The position numbers and the translations under genes were made by a program. The notes beneath the pieces are model-generated. The model was not told the origin of the DNA. It did not search any database and was given only the letters and a program-made list of their open reading frames with translations. Below are positions 27,913-36,321 of a stretch of DNA of 64,000 nt, piece by piece. Source of the stretch: Dyella jiangningensis (GTDB taxonomy: Bacteria > Pseudomonadota > Gammaproteobacteria > Xanthomonadales > Rhodanobacteraceae); contig NZ_NFZS01000004.1 of NCBI RefSeq assembly GCF_003264855.1, positions 620,001 through 684,000 of the forward strand, given 5' to 3'. The first letter of the stretch is position 1. Each line of letters starts with the position of its first letter.

Positions 27913-27955
27913 ATCGATCTTCGTGTCGTCGTCGCGGTCGGTGGTTGCGGATCGG

Positions 27956-28390
27956 TCAACCGATCAGGGTCGCATCGATGCGGCGACTGGGAGGTTTGAG
28001 CATGTCGGACAGGCTGACCGCGCGCAGGGCGTTGTCCACGACGCTGTTGACGCGCTGCCAGTTGGATCGCACGCCGCACTGCGACTCGCGGTCGCACTGG
28101 CCTTCGGCGACGCTGCACTCGGTCATCCCGATGGGGCCTTCCAGCGCTTCGACGATCTGCGCCAGGGTGATCTCCCCGGCCGGACGCGCCAGGCGGTAGC
28201 CGCCGTTGACGCCGCGAAAAGACTCCACCAGCCCCGCATGGCCCAGCGACTTGAGCAGCTTGCTCACGGTGGGCAGTTCCAGGTGCATCTCATCGGCGAT
28301 CTGCGCCGTGCTGAGCACGTCGTCGGGATGGGCGGCGATACAGGTCATCACCACCGTGGCGTAGTCGGTGAGGCGGCTGACGCGAAGCAT
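27956..28390 (-). CDS. sufR: Rrf2/IscR-type SUF operon regulator
   Basis: A 144-residue winged-helix Rrf2 protein, like the Xanthomonas-type SUF system regulator. Residues 1-20 ([20 protein letters not shown]) and the recognition helix [19 protein letters not shown] lead to three cysteines spaced C-x6-C-x5-C in [17 protein letters not shown], which in IscR ligate [2Fe-2S] with C-x5-C-x5-C. One extra residue in the first gap is typical of this subgroup. ATG 28390 is chosen from homology; no ribosome site is obvious. It heads the operon, downstream of a dyad at 28417-28441 that is probably its own operator. The symbol is by role, not cyanobacterial SufR orthology. Confidence 0.9.
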   Translation of the reverse strand: MLRVSRLTDYATVVMTCIAAHPDDVLSTAQIADEMHLELPTVSKLLKSLGHAGLVESFRGVNGGYRLARPAGEITLAQIVEALEGPIGMTECSVAEGQCDRESQCGVRSNWQRVNSVVDNALRAVSLSDMLKPPSRRIDATLIG

Positions 28391-28416
28391 GGGGAGCGGC
28401 CGGAAGGGACTGCGGG

Positions 28417-28441
28417 AATCGGTACCAAAATGGTACTGATT
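28417..28441. promoter_or_regulatory. Palindromic operator candidate upstream of the SUF operon
   Basis: AATCGGTACCA and TGGTACTGATT form a 25-bp dyad with one mismatched pair, centred about 38 bp upstream of the regulator start on the minus strand. Rrf2 regulators bind such dyads to repress their own operon when holding a cluster. The rest of the gap 28391-28724 holds the sites listed next and a short hairpin repeat. Confidence 0.7.
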
Positions 28442-28500
28442 AATGCCTTGTGGGTCAAACCGCAGTGGTGCACCAAGATCGGGCGATCCCAGACTCCGGA

Positions 28501-28517
28501 TGCACTGATTTCGGGCA
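28501..28517 (+). promoter_or_regulatory. Possible NtrC-binding site upstream of glnK
   Basis: TGCACTGATTTCGGGCA resembles the 17-bp NtrC dyad TGCACY-N5-RGTGCA, with two mismatches in the right half. It lies about 170 bp upstream of the putative sigma-54 promoter, a normal enhancer distance. A weak call. Confidence 0.35.
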
Positions 28518-28604
28518 AGCGAGGCTCGTGGCGTCTCGGCCTGCCGACCCGACAGCCGCCATGCTCGACCTCGCCCGACGCGCCGCTGCCGGCTAACCCA
28601 CTGA

Positions 28605-30390
<1,786 letters not shown>

Positions 30391-30392
30391 GC

Positions 30393-30515
30393 TAGAGCCC
30401 CTCTCCCTGTGGGAGAGGGGTTGGGTAGAGGGTGCGGGGCTCGCGTAGCCTTTCACCCTTCGCTCCGCCCGCACCCTCATCCGCCTGCCGGCACCTTCTC
30501 CCGGAGGGAGAAGGA
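30393..30515. repeat. Composite intergenic repeat, inverted relative to the copies at 46823-47362
   Basis: Two hairpin modules, CCCCTCTCCCTGTGGGAGAG and CACCTTCTCCCGGAGGGAGA, flank a stretch with CTTTCACCCTTCGCTCCG. The same modules occur in reverse orientation three times between yajC and tgt. It fills most of the 208-bp amtB-amgK gap and may act as a terminator or mRNA stem. Confidence 0.8.
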
Positions 30516-30598
30516 ATCTTCGATGAATGTCCCGGGGCGCCGGTACAGTTCGCCCACTCCACCCGCTAAGCTGCATGCAATTCCATACGCAGCATGTT

Positions 30599-31612
30599 AT
30601 GGCTAACGTTCACGACCGCGCCGCCGCCCGCCTGGACTGGACACGCTCCGCCCTCGGCGACGCCACGCTTACCCTCGAGCCCGCCTCTTCCGACGCCAGC
30701 TTTCGCAGTTACTGGCGCACGCATCACCACGGCCGCAGCTGGATCGTGATGGATTCGCCGCCCGAGAAGGAGGATCCACGCCCTTGGCTGGCCATCGGCG
30801 AACGCCTCGCCGCCACCGGCGTGCACGTGCCAGCGGTGCATGCGAAGGACCTGGAACAGGGTTTTCTGCTGATCGAGGATTTCGGCAATCGCCTTTATCT
30901 GTCCGAACTCAACGCCCGCACGGCCGATGCGCTCTACAGCGATGCCATGGATGCCCTGCTGCTCATGCAGAGCCGCATGGATCATCGCGACCTGCCGCCG
31001 TTCAGCCATCAGGTGCTGGTGACCGGCCTGGAAGTGATGCCGGAATGGTTCCTTGATCGCCACCTCGGCCACACGCCGAGTTGCGACGAGTGGGATGTGC
31101 TTGAGGCGGCCTTCGACGTGATCATCCGCAACGCGCAGGAGCAGCCTCGCTGCTTCGTGCATCGCGACTATCACAGCCGCAACCTGCTCGTCGTCGACGA
31201 GAACAACCCGGGCGTGATCGATTTCCAGGGCGCACTGGCCGGCCCGATCACCTACGACCTCGCATCCTTGCTGCGCGATGCCTACATCGTGTGGCCGCGC
31301 GAACGCATCGAAGGCTGGGTCGAGTCGTATCGCCAGCGTCTGCTCGACGCCGGCATGATCAACGACAAGGTAACGCGCGCGCGCTTCCTGCGCTGGTTCG
31401 ACCTCACCGGCATGCATCGCCACGTGCGCGTGCTCGGCCAGTTCTATCGCCTGTGGTATCGCGACGGAAAGCCGGGGTATCTCGCCAACGTACCGACCGT
31501 CTATCACTACGTGGTCACGGTGGCGCGCCACTACCCCGAACTCGCCGACTTCGTCGCTTTGCTCGAGCGTCACGCGGAAGGCCGCGACCTCACGCAGGTG
31601 GCCGCCGCATGA
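30599..31612 (+). CDS. amgK: N-acetylmuramate/N-acetylglucosamine kinase AmgK
   Basis: A 337-residue aminoglycoside-phosphotransferase-fold kinase. The catalytic loop is CFVHRDYHSRNLLVV, the Mg site is GVIDFQGALAGPITYDLASLLRD, and the N-terminal lobe begins SSDASFRSYWR. Adjacent to murU, with a 4-bp overlap, it fits AmgK, which phosphorylates MurNAc and GlcNAc at the anomeric carbon in peptidoglycan recycling and gives intrinsic fosfomycin tolerance in Pseudomonas. ATG 30599 is used; in-frame ATGs at 30575 and upstream lie in the repeat region. Confidence in AmgK rests on the murU pairing. Confidence 0.88.
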   Translation: MANVHDRAAARLDWTRSALGDATLTLEPASSDASFRSYWRTHHHGRSWIVMDSPPEKEDPRPWLAIGERLAATGVHVPAVHAKDLEQGFLLIEDFGNRLYLSELNARTADALYSDAMDALLLMQSRMDHRDLPPFSHQVLVTGLEVMPEWFLDRHLGHTPSCDEWDVLEAAFDVIIRNAQEQPRCFVHRDYHSRNLLVVDENNPGVIDFQGALAGPITYDLASLLRDAYIVWPRERIEGWVESYRQRLLDAGMINDKVTRARFLRWFDLTGMHRHVRVLGQFYRLWYRDGKPGYLANVPTVYHYVVTVARHYPELADFVALLERHAEGRDLTQVAAA

Positions 31613-32316
31613 GGCATGCATTGATCTTTGCCGCAGGCCTGGGCGAACGCATGCGCCCACTCACCAACCACACGCCCAAGCCGCTGCTGCCCGTCGGCGG
31701 CAAGCCGCTGATCGAATGGCACCTGGAGAAACTCGCCGCGATCGACGTGCGCTACGTGGTGATCAACACCTCGCATCTGGCGGAGCAGTTCCCCGACGCG
31801 CTCGGCGACGGTTCGCGCTGGGGGCTGCGCATCCGCTATGCGTATGAAGGCCCCACGCCACTGGAAACCGGCGGCGGCATGCTCAATGCACTGGACCTGC
31901 TCGGCCCCGAACCGTTCCTGGTCATCAGCGGCGATATCTGGACCGATGCGGATTTCCGTACCCTGCCCGCCGAGCCTGCGGGCATGGGACACCTGCTGAT
32001 GGTCGACAATCCCGCGCATCATCCACGCGGCGACTTTTCGCTGGACGCGAAGGGCGTGCTGCACGATGGCGATGCGTTGCCTCGACTCACCTACAGCGGC
32101 ATCGGCATGTTCCGGCGCGAGCTTCTGCATGACTGGCGCGCCGTAGTCGACGATGCGGGCGCCACGGAAACGCCCCCGCGCTTCAAGCTGAGACCGCTGC
32201 TGGAACGTGCGATGTCACTCGCTCAGCTGCATGGCAGCCACCATCGCGGCAACTGGACGGACGTGGGTACGCCGCAAAGGCTCGCCGAACTCGACGAGAG
32301 GCTGAGTCGACCGTAA
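31609..32316 (+). CDS. murU: N-acetylmuramate alpha-1-phosphate uridylyltransferase MurU
   Basis: A 235-residue nucleotidyltransferase. FAAGLGERMRPLTNHTPKPLLPVGGKPLIEW is the sugar-nucleotide pyrophosphorylase signature, with metal-binding D in ISGDIWTDADF and end motif NWTDVGTPQRLAELD. It converts MurNAc-1-phosphate to UDP-MurNAc. The ATG overlaps the amgK stop. RmlA/MPG1-like enzymes look similar, but the amgK partner supports MurU. Confidence 0.9.
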   Translation: MRHALIFAAGLGERMRPLTNHTPKPLLPVGGKPLIEWHLEKLAAIDVRYVVINTSHLAEQFPDALGDGSRWGLRIRYAYEGPTPLETGGGMLNALDLLGPEPFLVISGDIWTDADFRTLPAEPAGMGHLLMVDNPAHHPRGDFSLDAKGVLHDGDALPRLTYSGIGMFRRELLHDWRAVVDDAGATETPPRFKLRPLLERAMSLAQLHGSHHRGNWTDVGTPQRLAELDERLSRP

Positions 32317-32322
32317 CGTCGC

Positions 32323-32405
32323 TGTAGGAGCGCACCCAGTGCGCGACCGCAGAGGTTCGGCATTGCCGCTCCGTAGGCTTTTCGCGCACTGGGTGCGCTC
32401 CTACA
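32323..32405. repeat. Facing pair of GTAGGAGC palindromic elements
   Basis: Arms at 32323-32350 and 32382-32405 are the same as those at 20890 and 48660, separated by only about 30 bp. It lies 7 bp after the murU stop and may end its transcript. The remaining bases to 32580 show nothing recognisable. Confidence 0.9.
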
Positions 32406-32580
32406 GGGCTGGCCCGCGCCACGGGCGGCACACCGCAAAATCCTGCCGGTTTGAGGCTTTGCCATGCACGGAGGTATCCTAAACCGCCCGGTTCTGTAGC
32501 CCGTAGGGCCGCCACACGTGGCGCGCCTGTCCGATGTATCTCCCTGCAGGACCGTCCGTTTTCATCGCTAGGTATCGACG

Positions 32581-33696
32581 ATGTCCGAACTGTGGTCCCT
32601 CCTGGTCAACGGGTTCAGCACGCATGGCGTGCAGCCGGTGCTGCAGTTCCTGCATCTGCAGAACCTGGCCGGTGATCCCAACGACATCGCCGAGTCGCTG
32701 CTCATCGCCACGCTGCAGCTGTGCATCATCGGCTTCATCTTCCGCCCGCTGGAGAGCCTCGTGCCGGCGGAGAAGTGGACCGACCGCAAGCTGACCAAGG
32801 TCGATTTCCAGTACACCCTGCTGATGCTCGTGGGCATCTTCCCGATCTTCAGCTATCTGGTGCTCACGCCGATCGCCAATTATTTCGGCGGCCCCGATAC
32901 CGGCCCCAGTGACGCAAGCGCATCGCCCTTGGCGATCACGCACTGGTTTCCCGCGCTGAAAGAACATCCGTGGCTGCTGTTCGGCTGCTACTACATCGTC
33001 TACGACTTCACCTATTACTGGATGCATCGCCTGCAGCACGCATTGCCGTGGTGGTGGGCGTTGCACAGCATGCATCACAGCACACGACAGATGAGCTGCT
33101 GGACAAACGATCGCGGCAGCCTCATCGACGGTTTCATCCAATCGATGATCCTGGCGACCGTGGGCATCGTGATGGGCGTGGAACCTGACCAATTTGCCTG
33201 GCTCGTGCTGGTCGGCGAACTGGTGCAGAACTTCTCGCATGCGAATGTGCGCATCGGCTTCGGCCCGCTGTTCAACCGCGTGTTCGTGGCACCGAAGTTC
33301 CATCGACTGCACCACATGCTGGTGGATCCGGCGCGACCCAACCTGCACAACTGCAACTTCGGCCAGGTCTTTTCGATCTGGGACGTACTGTTCGGCACGG
33401 CGCTGTACGGCGAACCGCTGCGCCCCACCGGCGTAGGCGATCCGATGGTGGACGACGACAACAACCACGGCCTGGTCGGACTGCACTGGAACGCCTGCAA
33501 GCGCTTCTGGGGGGCGGTGCGTCGGCCGGCCGGATGGAAGTTCGGTGAAGTGGCCTTCAGCCCGAACTACGAGCCGATCCCCGTCGACCAGCTCGATCTG
33601 CATGCGTTGGGACATCACGTCACGCAGCCGTCACCGTCGCACGCAGAGCCGACGCTGGCGAACAAGGTCGCGCAGGAAAGCGCCTCGACCGCCTGA
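32581..33696 (+). CDS. Sterol desaturase / fatty acid hydroxylase family membrane protein
   Basis: A 371-residue integral membrane diiron enzyme. Histidine clusters are in order: YDFTYYWMHRLQH, WALHSMHHSTRQM, and PKFHRLHHMLVDPARPNLHNCNFGQ, matching the family's HxxxH/HxxHH pattern. About four hydrophobic segments lie at 38-60, 79-101, 118-150 and 180-210. The C-terminal 80 residues (after GDPMVDDDNNHGLVG) are extra and soluble. The substrate could be a fatty acid, sterol or hopanoid; it is not identifiable here. It stands alone, 280 bp before motA. Confidence 0.85.
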   Translation: MSELWSLLVNGFSTHGVQPVLQFLHLQNLAGDPNDIAESLLIATLQLCIIGFIFRPLESLVPAEKWTDRKLTKVDFQYTLLMLVGIFPIFSYLVLTPIANYFGGPDTGPSDASASPLAITHWFPALKEHPWLLFGCYYIVYDFTYYWMHRLQHALPWWWALHSMHHSTRQMSCWTNDRGSLIDGFIQSMILATVGIVMGVEPDQFAWLVLVGELVQNFSHANVRIGFGPLFNRVFVAPKFHRLHHMLVDPARPNLHNCNFGQVFSIWDVLFGTALYGEPLRPTGVGDPMVDDDNNHGLVGLHWNACKRFWGAVRRPAGWKFGEVAFSPNYEPIPVDQLDLHALGHHVTQPSPSHAEPTLANKVAQESASTA

Positions 33697-33906
33697 CCCA
33701 GCCGCCTGCGGGCGTGAGCTTGCGTGACAGCGGAGGTGCCCGTCGCGCGATCGACGCCATCAAGCGGCATCGCTTCGTCGCATGCCGCATGGGTCCGCAT
33801 CACCCTCGTGCATATCGAGGCGATCACCGTGCTTCCGCGTAAACCTTACGAAAGCATTTCATCGCGTCGTGACGGCTAGGGTCATCCCAGCCGCCTGAAC
33901 GTCTTC

Positions 33907-33933
33907 TCAATTTTTCCGCACCCGCGCCGATAA
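33907..33933 (+). promoter_or_regulatory. Sigma-28 (FliA) promoter of motAB
   Basis: TCAATTTT, then exactly 11 nt, then GCCGATAA. The -10 box is a perfect match to the FliA consensus and the -35 resembles TAAAGTTT. It lies 43 bp upstream of motA. The remainder of the 279-bp gap shows no other recognisable site. Confidence 0.9.
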
Positions 33934-33975
33934 GACCTGTGCGCGGAGTGATGGGCTCCGTATTCCGGAGCGAAT

Positions 33976-34848
33976 ATGTTGGTCCTGGTCGGCGCCTTCG
34001 TGGTCCTTGCCTGCGTGCTTGGTGGTTTCGTGCTGTCCCATGGGCAGATTCTGGCGTTGTGGCAACCGTATGAGCTGCTGATCATCGGCGGCGGCGCGAT
34101 GGGCGCCTTCATTTCCGCCAACCCTCCCAAGGTGGTGAAGGCGGCGCTGCGCGATGCGATGGGCCTGCTGAAAGGCGCGAAGTACCAGAAGCAGGATTAC
34201 ATCGACCTGTTGTCGATGCTCTATGACCTGTTCAGCCTGATGCGCAAGGAAGGCCTGCTCGGCATCGAGGAACACATCGAAGACCCGCAGTCGAGCTCGC
34301 TGTTTTCGGCCTATCCGCGCCTGCTGCGCGAACATCACCTGATCGAATTCACCACCGACTGCCTGCGCCTGATCGTTGGCGGCAGCATGAATCCACACGA
34401 GCTGGAACAGCTGCTGGAAGTGGAGCTGGAAACGCATCATCACGAAGCGATCGCGCCCGCGCTCGCCATGACGAAGATGGCAGATGCGCTGCCTGGCTTC
34501 GGCATCGTCGCGGCCGTGCTGGGCATCGTCACCACCATGTCACAGCTCGGCGACGATACCTCGCGCATCGGCATGCACATCGCGGGCGCACTGGTCGGCA
34601 CCTTCCTCGGCATCCTGCTTTGCTATGGCTTCATCGGACCGCTGGGCGCCGCCATGGAAAACCGCGTGCAGGAAGACGGCCGGGCGTTCGAGTGCGTGAA
34701 GATCGCGCTGCTGGCCAACCTTCGCGGTTACAACCCGAAGGTCGCGGTGGAATTCGCGCGCAAATCGCTTTCCTCCAACACCCGGCCCGGCTTCCAGGAT
34801 CTGGAAGACCACCTCAAGGCTTCGCCGCGCGCCAAGGCCGCGGCATGA
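33976..34848 (+). CDS. motA: Flagellar motor stator protein MotA
   Basis: A 290-residue stator subunit with four hydrophobic segments (about 1-21, 33-52, 167-190, 196-222). LGGFVLSHGQILALWQPYELLIIGGGAMGAF and ADALPGFGIVAAVLGIVTTMSQLG are the MotA signatures; the conserved charged cytoplasmic loop lies between segments 2 and 3. GGAG 5 nt upstream supports the start. The stop overlaps motB (ATGA). It forms the proton-driven stator with MotB; no other flagellar gene is within 30 kb on either side. Confidence 0.96.
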   Translation: MLVLVGAFVVLACVLGGFVLSHGQILALWQPYELLIIGGGAMGAFISANPPKVVKAALRDAMGLLKGAKYQKQDYIDLLSMLYDLFSLMRKEGLLGIEEHIEDPQSSSLFSAYPRLLREHHLIEFTTDCLRLIVGGSMNPHELEQLLEVELETHHHEAIAPALAMTKMADALPGFGIVAAVLGIVTTMSQLGDDTSRIGMHIAGALVGTFLGILLCYGFIGPLGAAMENRVQEDGRAFECVKIALLANLRGYNPKVAVEFARKSLSSNTRPGFQDLEDHLKASPRAKAAA

Positions 34849-35876
34849 GCGACCAAGGCGACCTAACACCCATCATCGTTCGCCGGGTGAAGCGGCGTGG
34901 ACACGGCCACCATGGCGGCGCGTGGAAAGTGGCCTATGCCGACTTCGTAACGGCCATGATGGCCTTCTTCCTGGTGATGTGGCTGATCGGCGCAGGCACG
35001 CGGCAGCAACGCGCCGCCATCTCCGAATACTTCAAGAATCCCAGCATGACGCAGGGCACGGCGACGATGGCTCCGTCTGGCCAGTCGGGTCCCGGCGGTG
35101 CCAGCAACAGCATGATCAAGCTCGGCGGCGCGATGGATCTCCCGCATGGCCCGGGCCACGACAAACAAGGCGCCGCCGCCGCGAGTGTCGATCCGAAGGA
35201 CATCGAGAAGGAAGCGCGCAAGCAGGAACGCGCGCGCCTGGAAGAACTGATGCAGCAATTGCAGGCCGCGATCCAGAGCAGCCAGGCGCTCGCTCCGTTC
35301 AAGGACCAACTATTGCTGGACATCACGCCCGAGGGTCTGCGCATCCAGATCGTCGACAAGCAGAACCGCCCGATGTTCGACCTTGGCAGCGCGCAACTGC
35401 GGCCATATACCGAGACGATCCTGCAGGAGCTGGCAGGCTTCATCAATCGCGTACCCAACCGCATCAGCATCTCGGGCCACACCGACGACGCGCCGTACAG
35501 CAGCGATCATCATTACAGCAATTGGGAACTGTCCGCCGACCGCGCCAACGCCGCACGGCGCTCTTTGCTGGCCGGCGGACTGCCAGAGGAAAAGATCGCC
35601 CGCGTCGTCGGCCTCGCCGCCTCGGTGCCGTTCGACCGCGCCAATCCCGGCGACCCGATCAACCGCCGCATCAGCATCATCGTGATGAACAAGCAGACCG
35701 AAGCGAATTCGCTCTCGCAGGAAGCCGGCCCGATCGACGCGAAGGCTACTGGCACGTTGCTTCCACCAGTCGCAGCCATCGCGCCCGCAACGTCACCGAC
35801 CATTGATGGGCCCGCACTTGAGGCTGCCAGCAATCCTGCGATGGACGCTGCCAGGCAATCTCCCGATTCGCCCTGA
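34845..35876 (+). CDS. motB: Flagellar motor stator protein MotB
   Basis: A 343-residue protein. One membrane segment (about 34-51) is preceded by AWKVAYADFVTAMMAFF, with proton-binding D33. A plug and linker with a coiled coil (DIEKEARKQERARLEELMQQLQ) leads to an OmpA-like peptidoglycan-binding domain with ISISGHTDDAPY and ELSADRANAARRSLLAGG. The C-terminal tail after NKQTEANS is Pro/Ala-rich. Coupled with motA. Confidence 0.96.
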   Translation: MSDQGDLTPIIVRRVKRRGHGHHGGAWKVAYADFVTAMMAFFLVMWLIGAGTRQQRAAISEYFKNPSMTQGTATMAPSGQSGPGGASNSMIKLGGAMDLPHGPGHDKQGAAAASVDPKDIEKEARKQERARLEELMQQLQAAIQSSQALAPFKDQLLLDITPEGLRIQIVDKQNRPMFDLGSAQLRPYTETILQELAGFINRVPNRISISGHTDDAPYSSDHHYSNWELSADRANAARRSLLAGGLPEEKIARVVGLAASVPFDRANPGDPINRRISIIVMNKQTEANSLSQEAGPIDAKATGTLLPPVAAIAPATSPTIDGPALEAASNPAMDAARQSPDSP

Positions 35877-36200
35877 AAGCCGTTTACGGGCCATGGCGCG
35901 CTGATGCGCGTCCACTACCGGCCACTTCCAAGCCGGCGCAAACCACTCGAAAGCGGGCGCAGCTTCGATCATGAGGTGGCTTGTCCACTTCGAAACGAAG
36001 TGAGCTGTCGTGATCACGGCACGACAGCCCATGATGCCCTGCATGAGCAGACAGTCCGTATGCAGTTCGGTCCATGAACAAAGTGCGAAGCGCGATCTCG
36101 TCACCTCCTACCTCGCCGCTGAGCCCGCATACCCAGAACGACAAACACGCGTCGATGCGAGATCGAGTAATAGTCCCCGCCTCATCTATCTCCCAAGCGC
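35877..36200. other. Gene-free stretch between motB and the TonB receptor
   Basis: I see no convincing gene. A 9-bp stem (GCTGTCGTG / CACGACAGC) with a 7-nt loop at 36004-36028 could be a terminator without a T-run for motAB or a protein-binding dyad. Short open frames here have no ribosome sites or homologous features. Confidence 0.4.
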
Positions 36201-36228
36201 AAAAAAGCCGCCGGCAAAGCCGGCGGCC
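36201..36228 (-). terminator. Rho-independent terminator of the first TonB receptor gene
   Basis: GCCGCCGGC and GCCGGCGGC pair around a 3-nt loop; on the minus strand a run of six T follows. It is about 95 bp after the stop codon at 36322. Confidence 0.92.
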
Positions 36229-36321
36229 AAGGGAGGGCAAGCAAGCATACAACCTTGCCAGCCAGATCTGCCCTGCGGTACGGCGGGAGTTGTACCGCAG
36301 GGCGCGATTTCCGTCTGAAGC

